A stretch of DNA of 5,051 bases from assembly GCA_020216965.1 (NCBI GenBank), contig JAIWOJ010000219.1:1-5051 (forward strand), read 5' to 3'. Below are positions 1 through 5,051 of this stretch, piece after piece. Made by a program: the position numbers and the translations under genes. Each line of letters opens with the position of its first letter. Positions within the stretch are counted from its first letter, which is position 1. Below the pieces are notes generated by a model that did no database searches, was not told the DNA's origin, and saw only the letters and a list, made by a program, of their open reading frames with translations. The stretch is from Prosthecobacter sp. (GTDB lineage: Bacteria; Verrucomicrobiota; Verrucomicrobiia; Verrucomicrobiales; Verrucomicrobiaceae).

Positions 1-59
1 TTCTGAAAGAACCTCTACGCTAACCCTGTTCCGTCAGCCCAAGCGCCCCACGTCCTGCC

Positions 60-713
60 ATGCTGCTCGCACGCCTCTCCACTGCCGTCCTTGCTGCCAC
101 CTTGGGCCTTAGTCCCGCCGCAGCAGACACCAAGACCTTCACCTTCACTGCGGATGAATGGGCTGAGGGAGAGCCCCCGCAGGAGGTCTTCATCGTCGAG
201 GGCAAAATCCAAGTCGCTGCCAAGGATGGGAACAAAGCCCTCGTCATCGACCCAGGAAGCGAACTCACCGACGCCTGCGCCCAGGTCGGCACATCTGCCG
301 CTGGTGAGTCCAGCATCCAGGCCCGCGTCTTCGCCAGCAAGCGCGCGCGGAGTGTCCCCAAATTCGGCGTCAGCGTCCATGGCATGAGCGGCTATCGCCT
401 CCTCGTCAATGCCGCCAAAAAGCAGTTGGAGCTGGTGAAATCCGACCAAGTCGCAGCCAGCGTCCCCTTTACCTGGACCAGTGATGCCTGGCTCAACCTC
501 AAGCTAGAAGTCAAACGTGGGGAAGGAGATGCCTGGCTCATCACAGGCAAAGCCTGGCCCGCAGACACCACCGAGCCCGCCGCCCCCACCCTCAAAGCTG
601 AGGACAAAGGTCTGAAAGGCCAAGGCAAAGCGGGCCTCTGGGGCACCCCCTACTCCCAGACACCGATCTATTTTGACGACATTCAGGTAAGCATTGAGAC
701 CGCCAACCCGTGA
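60..713 (+). CDS. Exported protein of unknown function, probable concanavalin-like beta-sandwich
   Basis: The protein has 217 residues. Residues 1-22 form a typical signal peptide: Arg5, a hydrophobic core, then an Ala-rich end with likely cleavage after Ala22. The mature protein is therefore probably periplasmic or secreted. The rest has no membrane segment and alternates short beta-strand-like stretches with Gly/Lys turns. It ends in a strand 'IYFDDIQVSI' (about residues 204-213), a closing pattern common in LamG/concanavalin-like and DUF1080-type sandwich domains. No catalytic motif is recognisable, so binding to a carbohydrate or other ligand is only an inference. ATG 60 is the only reasonable start, because an in-frame TAA lies at 21-23 and no other ATG intervenes. 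No Shine-Dalgarno sequence precedes it. The downstream DUF1080 gene starts 58 bases after the stop with no terminator between, which suggests co-transcription. I am sure of the gene and its export, and unsure of the fold and function. Confidence 0.8.
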   Translation: MLLARLSTAVLAATLGLSPAAADTKTFTFTADEWAEGEPPQEVFIVEGKIQVAAKDGNKALVIDPGSELTDACAQVGTSAAGESSIQARVFASKRARSVPKFGVSVHGMSGYRLLVNAAKKQLELVKSDQVAASVPFTWTSDAWLNLKLEVKRGEGDAWLITGKAWPADTTEPAAPTLKAEDKGLKGQGKAGLWGTPYSQTPIYFDDIQVSIETANP

Positions 714-771
714 CCGAACCGCGCTCACAGCCAACCACCAGCGCAAGACCCTGTTCCTCCTACCTCTGATC

Positions 772-1596
772 ATGAAACCCATCCACTGCACCCTCCTCGC
801 TGCCCTCGCCCTCATCGGTACCTCGTCGCCTGCTCAACAGCCTGAAAAACCCTCCCCCGTCGGCTACTCAGACACCCCCGTCATCCCTGGCACCCCATGG
901 AAGGTGCATGACATCGACCGCCCTGCCCCACCCGTCGTCACGCCGGGTGCCCAGCTCGGTGCCCCGCCTTCAGACGCGATCATCATTTTTGATGGCACCA
1001 GCACCGATGCCCTGGAATCCCAGAAAAAAGATGAAAAAGGCAAACCCACTGCCGAACGCGGCCCCTGCGTCTGGAAGATCGAAAACGGCGAGCTGCTCGT
1101 CGATGGCGGTGATAGCTGGACCAAAGAATCCTTTGGCAGTTGCCAACTGCACCTGGAGTGGAAAAGCGCTCCTGAGACCAAGGGGAACTCTCAGAAAAAA
1201 GGCAACGGTGGGGTTTTCCTGATGGATCGCTACGAATCCCAGATCCTAGACTGCGACAATAACCCCACCTACGCCGACGGCATGGCAGGTGCCGTCTATG
1301 GCCAGACACCACCCCTGGTGAACGCTGTCAAAAAAGCCGGTGAATGGCAGACTTATGACATCCTCTTTACGGCACCTAAGCTGGAGGGCGGAAAGGTGGT
1401 AGAGCCGGCCTACATCACCACCTTCATCAATGGCATCTGCGTGCAGAACCACACCAAAATCATGGGGCCCACCAAGCACAAAAACATCACCGACTACAGT
1501 GGCACCTTCCCTGAAGCAGCCCCCATCCGCTTCCAAGACCACAAAAATGAGCCCCCCGTGCGCCTGCGCAACATCTGGGTCCGCAAGCTGCCTTGA
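772..1596 (+). CDS. Exported DUF1080 (3-keto-disaccharide hydrolase domain) protein
   Basis: The protein has 274 residues. Residues 1-21 form a signal peptide, with likely cleavage after Ser-Pro-Ala21. A Pro-rich linker follows to about residue 65, then one DUF1080 domain (PF06439) fills about 68-274. Family landmarks are visible in order: 'IIIFDG' (70-75), 'WKIENGELLV' (101-110), 'FGSCQLHLEW' (121-130), 'GNGGVFLMDRYESQILD' (144-160), 'GAVYGQTPPLVNA' (173-185), 'EWQTYDILF' (191-199) and 'FQDHKNEPPVRLRNIWVRKL' (254-273). This family has a glucanase-like sandwich fold. Members are annotated as hydrolases of 3-keto-disaccharides, but most, including this one, are untested. The open frame extends upstream to a TTG at 694 that overlaps the previous gene. 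ATG 772 is preferred because it places the signal peptide at the N-terminus. No Shine-Dalgarno sequence is visible. It is probably the second gene of a pair, with a terminator just after its stop. The usual 'GNSG' is 'GNGG' here. Confidence 0.93.
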   Translation: MKPIHCTLLAALALIGTSSPAQQPEKPSPVGYSDTPVIPGTPWKVHDIDRPAPPVVTPGAQLGAPPSDAIIIFDGTSTDALESQKKDEKGKPTAERGPCVWKIENGELLVDGGDSWTKESFGSCQLHLEWKSAPETKGNSQKKGNGGVFLMDRYESQILDCDNNPTYADGMAGAVYGQTPPLVNAVKKAGEWQTYDILFTAPKLEGGKVVEPAYITTFINGICVQNHTKIMGPTKHKNITDYSGTFPEAAPIRFQDHKNEPPVRLRNIWVRKLP

Positions 1597-1618
1597 GTTA
1601 GCTTTGACCTAGCCATCC

Positions 1619-1650
1619 AACCGCCGCAGACAGACAAGCGGCGGTTTTTT
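1619..1650 (+). terminator. Intrinsic terminator after the DUF1080 gene
   Basis: A perfect 7-bp GC-only stem, CCGCCGC (1621-1627) with GCGGCGG (1638-1644), encloses a 10-base loop. It is followed directly by six T (1645-1650). Two A at 1619-1620 can pair with the first two T and extend the stem to 9 bp. It sits 22 bases past the stop codon of the DUF1080 gene, so it should end the transcript of the two exported-protein genes. Confidence 0.88.
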
Positions 1651-1676
1651 GTTTCCTACTGATCCTGGCCCGTCCG

Positions 1677-1712
1677 GGTTCAAAAATCCGGCAGACAAAA
1701 GGGTCTGCACCC
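1677..1712. repeat. 36-base direct repeat, copy 1, with internal hairpin
   Basis: This is the first of two copies of a 36-base unit that begins GGTTCAAAAATCCG and ends GGGTCTGCACCC. It contains a 6-bp inverted repeat, GCAGAC (1691-1696) and GTCTGC (1703-1708), around a 6-base loop. It differs from copy 2 at one base: A at 1698 where copy 2 has T. It lies between a terminator and the ftsK promoter region. It looks like a dispersed intergenic hairpin element (REP-like), but dispersal cannot be seen from one window. Confidence 0.9.
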
Positions 1713-1743
1713 CACGGGCGCTGAATGGGCCTGCGGGTGTGGT

Positions 1744-1779
1744 GGTTCAAAAATCCGGCAGACATAAGGGTCTGCACCC
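1744..1779. repeat. 36-base direct repeat, copy 2, with internal hairpin
   Basis: This second copy has the same orientation as the first and starts 67 bases after it. It matches 35 of 36 positions and keeps the same GCAGAC/GTCTGC stem (1758-1763 and 1770-1775) with a 6-base loop. Only the loop carries the difference. The 31 bases between the copies (1713-1743) are unique within the window and have no coding potential that I can see. Confidence 0.9.
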
Positions 1780-1813
1780 TGGGAAGTTTGGCATCCGGGG
1801 TGCGAGTTCTTGA

Positions 1814-1843
1814 TTGAGTTCGGCTGATATTTTGGCTTATTTA
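1814..1843 (+). promoter_or_regulatory. Candidate promoter for ftsK
   Basis: TTGAGT (1814-1819) and TATTTA (1838-1843), 18 bases apart, are a passable sigma-70-like -35/-10 pair in the only AT-richer part of the intergenic region. Transcription would start near 1850, leaving a leader of about 30 bases before ATG 1882. The -10 overlaps a small palindrome, GCTTA-TT-TAAGC (1835-1846), which could be an operator or chance. The call rests on consensus matching by eye only; promoter consensus in this lineage is not well known to me. Confidence 0.3.
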
Positions 1844-1881
1844 AGCAATTCATCGGCTAAACCTCAAGACCTCTCCTCCCC

Positions 1882-4689
1882 ATGCCCCAGGCCGCCACCC
1901 TTGCCAGACCCCCACGCGCCCGCGATCAAAAGCAGGCTGGTGCCTGGAATGACCCCATCGGCATCGCCCTGCTGGTGATCTCCGCCCTCTTTCTCTTGGC
2001 GCTGATCTCCTATGACCCGCGTGATCTGCCGAGCTGGATCCCTGGCAGCCTAGCCCTGGAGGAAGATCGGGCCACGCGGAATTTCGTCGGCGTCATCGGG
2101 GCGATTGTGGCCTGGGCCGGGCTATGGATGACGGGCTGGGCAGTGTATTTGCTGCCCGTGAGCATGACCTGGTTCGGTGTGTGTAAGCTGGCATCCAACC
2201 TCCGCGTCACAGGGCGCTCTTGGCTGGGCGTGGCGCTCATGGTCATCAGCACCTCCGCCCTGCTGGCGGTGCAGGGTGTCTTGAGCCACCGGGATGACCT
2301 CACCCCGCATGGCGGCGGCGGTGGCCTAGGTTACCTCATCGGCAGCAGCATCTTTGCCAGCCTGCTGGGTACGGTAGGCTCCACCGTGCTACTGCTTGGC
2401 ATCTATGGCGTCGGCTTTTTCCTTGCCAGTGGGCTGCACCCCTTGGTCATTTTGGAGGAAATCCGCCAAGAAATCGAGCGCTGGCGTGAGGAAGCGCGGC
2501 TGCAGCGTGAGCAGGCTGAGCAGGAACAGCAGCCTAGCGGCACTAACGCCGCGCCGCCCCGACGCAAACGTGCGGCTAAGGAAGATGGCGTGCCAGAATC
2601 CACCCCGACGGGGCCCATGATTACCCCAGAGTTGGGCCTGACTTTTGAGCCCAAAATCATCGATGCCTCCGTGCCCCGCACCCATCCAGTGGAGGATGAT
2701 GGCAAACCCAAGCTCTCAGAGGTGTGGCAGAAGAAGCGTGCCCAGAAGCTGGAGCAGACCCCCCACGGCTCCCTTGGCAGCCTGACGGTGCTTTTCAAAG
2801 ACTACAAACTGCCAGAGTTGGACCTACTGCACTGGCCTGAAGAAGCCAGCCGCCCTGCGGATAAAAAAGAAATGCTCGCCGTGCAGGATACCATCATCCG
2901 CGCTTTGGCTTCCTTTGGCGTGAAAGTGGAGCCGGGTGACATCACCCGCGGTCCAGCCATCACCCGCTATGAGGTGCGCCCAGTCGATGGGCTGCGCGTG
3001 GCCCGCATCGCCGCGCTGGATGATGACATCGCCCGCGCCACCTGTGCGGAGCGCATCAACATCCTGGCCCCCATCCCAGGCAAAGACACCGTGGGCATTG
3101 AGTTGGCCAACAAAGACAAAGTCATCGTGCCCATCCGTGAGCTGCTGGAAGATGAGACCTTTACCAATGGCAAAGCCAAGATCCCCATCGCCCTGGGCAA
3201 GGACGTGTATGGCAAGACGATCATTGGTGACCTAGCCGCCATGCCGCACCTCCTGGTGGCAGGTGCCACGGGATCAGGGAAATCCGTCTGCATCAATGGC
3301 ATCATCACCAGCCTGCTGTGCCGCTTTGCCCCTGATGAGCTGCGCTTCATCATGATCGATCCCAAAGTGGTGGAAATGCAGAACTACGCCCACCTGCCGC
3401 ACCTAGCCCTCCCGGTGGTCACCGATCCGAAAAAAGCGCTCATGGCCCTGCGCTGGGTCGTGAAGGAAATGGAAAACCGCTATCAAATGTTCGCCACAGA
3501 GGGCTGCCGGAATTTTGAAGCCTTTAACAACCGCAACCGCAGGCGCCCAGGTGGCCCGACGATGCCCGCCCCACGTCCCGCCCCTTCAGCAGCATCGCGC
3601 CCAGCCATGCGTCCTTCTCAGGCCATGGCAGCCTCCAAAGCTGCCTCAGCCTCCCGCCTGGCCGCAGCCGCCGCAGAGTCTCCCATCCCCGATGTGCCCT
3701 TTGGCAACAGCATCGCAGCCGTGGAGGAAATCGTCGCAGAAGCGCGCAAACCCCTCCGCAGGTCAGAGGCCTTTGCCCGCGCCGCAGCCCTGGCGGATGC
3801 TGCCCAGGACGGCAACCACCCTGAGCAGGTCCGCCTAGACTATGTGCCGGAGCCGCCCCCCTGGGAAGACGCAGACGAAAAGGATGCCACAGGCAGGCAT
3901 GATGTGCGCCTGGATGAGGATGGCGAGGAGGAAGACGTGTTGCCCATTGATGACAGCGGTCTCTGGACGGGGGACTCGGACCCGCCGCCCCCTGCCCGCC
4001 AGGAACTCGTCATCCCAGATACCTTGCCCTACGTCGTCGTCATCATCGATGAGCTCGCCGACCTGATGCAAACCGCGCCAGCAGATATTGAGGGAGCCAT
4101 TGCCCGCATCACCCAGATGGCTCGCGCCGCTGGTATCCACCTCATTGTCGCCACCCAAACGCCGCGCGCCGACGTCATCACCGGTGTCATCAAGGCGAAC
4201 ATCCCCACCCGCATCGCCTTCCAGGTAGCCTCCGCCCTCGACAGCCGCGTCATCCTCGACCGCAAAGGCGCAGAAAACCTCGTTGGCAAAGGGGACATGC
4301 TCTATGTGCCGCCCGGCGGTGCCCAGCCCATCCGCAGCCAGGGTGCCCTCGTCACCGATGAGGAGATCCACGCCATCGTCGAGCACTGCGTCTCCCAGGG
4401 CCGCCCCGTCTTTGACGTGCGTGTGGATGATGAAAGCGGAGACTTCATGACTGAAGCAGAAGGCGATGCAGAGAACGGCGTGAGCGCCGAAGAGGAAGAA
4501 ACCCTGGAGAAATGCCTGGAGGTCATCCGCCAAGAGAAAAAAGCCAGCACCAGCCTCTTCCAGCGCCGCCTGCGCCTCGGCTATGGACGCGCTGCGCGCA
4601 TGATGGACATCCTTGAGATGCGCGGCATCATCGGCCCAGGAGACGGCGCTAAGCCGCGCGAGATTTTGGTATCTATGGATGAAATTTAG
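1882..4689 (+). CDS. ftsK: FtsK/SpoIIIE family DNA translocase
   Basis: The protein has 935 residues. FtsK is a septum-anchored, ATP-driven double-stranded DNA pump that moves the chromosome termini apart and, in well-studied species, activates XerCD recombination at dif. The N-terminus (about 26-183) holds the hydrophobic segments of the membrane anchor (about 26-44, 68-102, 114-133, 148-183). A charged helix (190-217) and a Pro/Lys-rich linker run to about 310. The motor follows: an alpha/beta region with 'GPAITRYEV', Walker A GATGSGKS (461-468), 'IDPKVVEMQNYAHLPHL' (492-508), Walker B 'VVVIIDELAD' (718-727), then 'KANIPTRIAFQV'. The C-terminal gamma winged helix spans about 874-930 ('QRRLRLGYGRAARMMD', 894-909), ending in 'GAKPREIL'. 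Oddities are about 130 extra residues between the Walker motifs, 'ATQTPR' where the family usually has 'ATQRPS', and Gly902 in the DNA-recognition helix. The frame is intact throughout. ATG 1882 precedes the first membrane segment suitably, but no Shine-Dalgarno sequence is visible. Confidence 0.97.
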   Translation: MPQAATLARPPRARDQKQAGAWNDPIGIALLVISALFLLALISYDPRDLPSWIPGSLALEEDRATRNFVGVIGAIVAWAGLWMTGWAVYLLPVSMTWFGVCKLASNLRVTGRSWLGVALMVISTSALLAVQGVLSHRDDLTPHGGGGGLGYLIGSSIFASLLGTVGSTVLLLGIYGVGFFLASGLHPLVILEEIRQEIERWREEARLQREQAEQEQQPSGTNAAPPRRKRAAKEDGVPESTPTGPMITPELGLTFEPKIIDASVPRTHPVEDDGKPKLSEVWQKKRAQKLEQTPHGSLGSLTVLFKDYKLPELDLLHWPEEASRPADKKEMLAVQDTIIRALASFGVKVEPGDITRGPAITRYEVRPVDGLRVARIAALDDDIARATCAERINILAPIPGKDTVGIELANKDKVIVPIRELLEDETFTNGKAKIPIALGKDVYGKTIIGDLAAMPHLLVAGATGSGKSVCINGIITSLLCRFAPDELRFIMIDPKVVEMQNYAHLPHLALPVVTDPKKALMALRWVVKEMENRYQMFATEGCRNFEAFNNRNRRRPGGPTMPAPRPAPSAASRPAMRPSQAMAASKAASASRLAAAAAESPIPDVPFGNSIAAVEEIVAEARKPLRRSEAFARAAALADAAQDGNHPEQVRLDYVPEPPPWEDADEKDATGRHDVRLDEDGEEEDVLPIDDSGLWTGDSDPPPPARQELVIPDTLPYVVVIIDELADLMQTAPADIEGAIARITQMARAAGIHLIVATQTPRADVITGVIKANIPTRIAFQVASALDSRVILDRKGAENLVGKGDMLYVPPGGAQPIRSQGALVTDEEIHAIVEHCVSQGRPVFDVRVDDESGDFMTEAEGDAENGVSAEEEETLEKCLEVIRQEKKASTSLFQRRLRLGYGRAARMMDILEMRGIIGPGDGAKPREILVSMDEI
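3541..4017 (+). other. Low-complexity insertion inside the FtsK motor domain
   Basis: These bases encode residues about 554-712 of FtsK, between the strand-helix block ending 'NFEAFNNRNR' and the Walker B strand. The segment is Ala/Pro-rich at first (556-620). It then has a helical Ala/Glu/Arg part (about 630-665) and a strongly acidic, Pro-containing end ('DEDGEEEDV', then 'PPPP' at 701-704). It looks mostly disordered and carries no known domain that I recognise. Walker A Lys467 and Walker B Asp723 are 256 residues apart. In E. coli FtsK the equivalent Lys997 and Asp1121 are 124 apart, so about 130 residues are extra. The reading frame is continuous and GC-rich like the rest of the gene. 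Confidence 0.85.
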
Positions 4690-4705
4690 GCCAGATCCCG
4701 CCTCG

Positions 4706-4726
4706 TCACCGATCTCGGAGCGGTGA
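4706..4726. other. Weak hairpin at the convergent gene ends
   Basis: TCACCG (4706-4711) and CGGTGA (4721-4726) form a perfect 6-bp stem with a 9-base loop, overlapping the last codons of the metallopeptidase gene just past the ftsK stop. There is no T-run on either strand, so it is not a convincing intrinsic terminator. It may be a modest barrier to read-through between the convergent genes, or chance. No better terminator for ftsK is visible. Confidence 0.25.
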
Positions 4727-5051
4727 GCCAGCCTTTGACAAGCCCCACAGCTTCTCGATCATCGCATACCCAGCCGGGTCATAAGCTCTCAAGCCCTTGC
4801 GGTCAAAGGGTGCATAATTGCCACGCGCGAAGTAAAGGGCGGTCAGCTCTGCAAAATACTCGAGTGGATTGGTGAGCGCGTAGGCCGCCGGAATCACCCG
4901 GCCTTTGTCATCATTCACATCCCGATAAAGCTTTTGTTCCAGCGCATGCCTCCAGGCGGCCAGGATGTCCGGCTGGTTCTCTGCCCAGTTTTCTTTGTGG
5001 TAGGCATGGCCTAGCTCATGCACCACACTTTTCAGCGCCCAGAGGTCGGTG
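4706..5051 (-). CDS. Zinc metallopeptidase, lethal-factor-like active site (C-terminal part; 5' end outside window)
   Basis: The reading frame stays open to the window edge, so the start lies beyond it; 114 C-terminal residues are visible. The zinc motif HELGH (codons from 5020 down to 5006) lies in 'VVHELGHAYH', giving two His ligands and the catalytic Glu. Downstream, 'YALTNPLEYFAE' (about 4882-4847) supplies a Glu 53 residues after the first His, the probable third ligand, and a Tyr seven residues before it. From memory this matches the layout in anthrax lethal factor (Tyr728, Glu735 in 'YGRTNEAEFFAE'), making it a gluzincin of the ATLF-like type. The visible piece ends in a helical stretch 'YAMIEKLWGLS'. 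Substrate and location are unknown; any signal peptide would be outside the window. It converges on ftsK with 16 bases between the stop codons, so it is transcribed separately. A GTG at 5026 is an internal Val codon next to the active site and not a credible start. Confidence 0.82.
   Translation of the reverse strand, partial: TDLWALKSVVHELGHAYHKENWAENQPDILAAWRHALEQKLYRDVNDDKGRVIPAAYALTNPLEYFAELTALYFARGNYAPFDRKGLRAYDPAGYAMIEKLWGLSKAGSPLRDR

Noticed and set aside
15..449. 144-codon open frame on the minus strand opposite the first exported-protein gene
   Set aside because: It runs antisense to a gene with a clear signal peptide, and its product has no recognisable motif. It is a by-product of high GC content.
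694..771. N-terminal extension of the DUF1080 protein from TTG 694
   Set aside because: It would overlap the previous gene and bury the signal peptide 26 residues inside. ATG 772 gives a normal exported protein.
1677..1779. Two 36-base repeats with a 31-base spacer, the dimensions of a minimal CRISPR array
   Set aside because: There are only two copies, no cas gene in the window, and the unit sits between a terminator and a promoter region. A dispersed hairpin repeat explains it better. Only a genome-wide search showing further tandem units with unique spacers would change this.
3515..3838. Possible frameshift or split of ftsK at the Ala/Pro-rich segment
   Set aside because: The frame runs without a stop from Walker A through Walker B to the gamma domain, and all motifs downstream are in the same frame. 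The segment is an in-frame insertion, not a break.
3835..4533. 232-codon open frame on the minus strand inside ftsK
   Set aside because: It lies antisense to the conserved FtsK motor. Its translation is low-complexity (Asp/Gly/Val-rich) with no recognisable domain, as expected from the complement of GC-rich codons.

Overview
The window looks like chromosomal DNA from a GC-rich Gram-negative bacterium. My best guess is the Planctomycetes-Verrucomicrobia group, most likely Verrucomicrobia. The reasons are an exported DUF1080 protein of the kind expanded in that group, start codons without Shine-Dalgarno sequences, and a lineage-variant FtsK. No ribosomal RNA or other decisive phylogenetic marker is present, so this assignment is an inference from protein style.

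Layout. Positions 60-713 and 772-1596 (+) encode two exported proteins with a 58-base gap. The first is a 217-residue protein of uncertain family, probably a beta-sandwich. The second is a 274-residue DUF1080 (3-keto-disaccharide hydrolase domain) protein. A strong intrinsic terminator at 1619-1650 closes this probable two-gene unit. Positions 1651-1881 are intergenic. They hold two 36-base, hairpin-forming direct repeats (one mismatch between them), then an AT-richer stretch with a plausible promoter. Positions 1882-4689 (+) encode a 935-residue FtsK/SpoIIIE DNA translocase, the clear housekeeping gene of the window. Sixteen bases beyond its stop, a convergent gene on the minus strand (4706 to beyond the window edge) encodes the C-terminal part of a zinc metallopeptidase. 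Its motif set resembles the catalytic domain of anthrax lethal factor.

How the genes relate. The two exported proteins may serve carbohydrate recognition or degradation in the periplasm or outside the cell. FtsK would act at the septum in chromosome segregation. The metallopeptidase is convergent and separately transcribed. I see no evidence that the four genes form one system, and no phage, insertion sequence or defence locus. The most notable points are the roughly 130 extra residues inside the FtsK motor domain between Walker A and Walker B, substitutions in two otherwise conserved FtsK motifs, the paired hairpin repeats, and the lethal-factor-like active-site layout of the partial peptidase.
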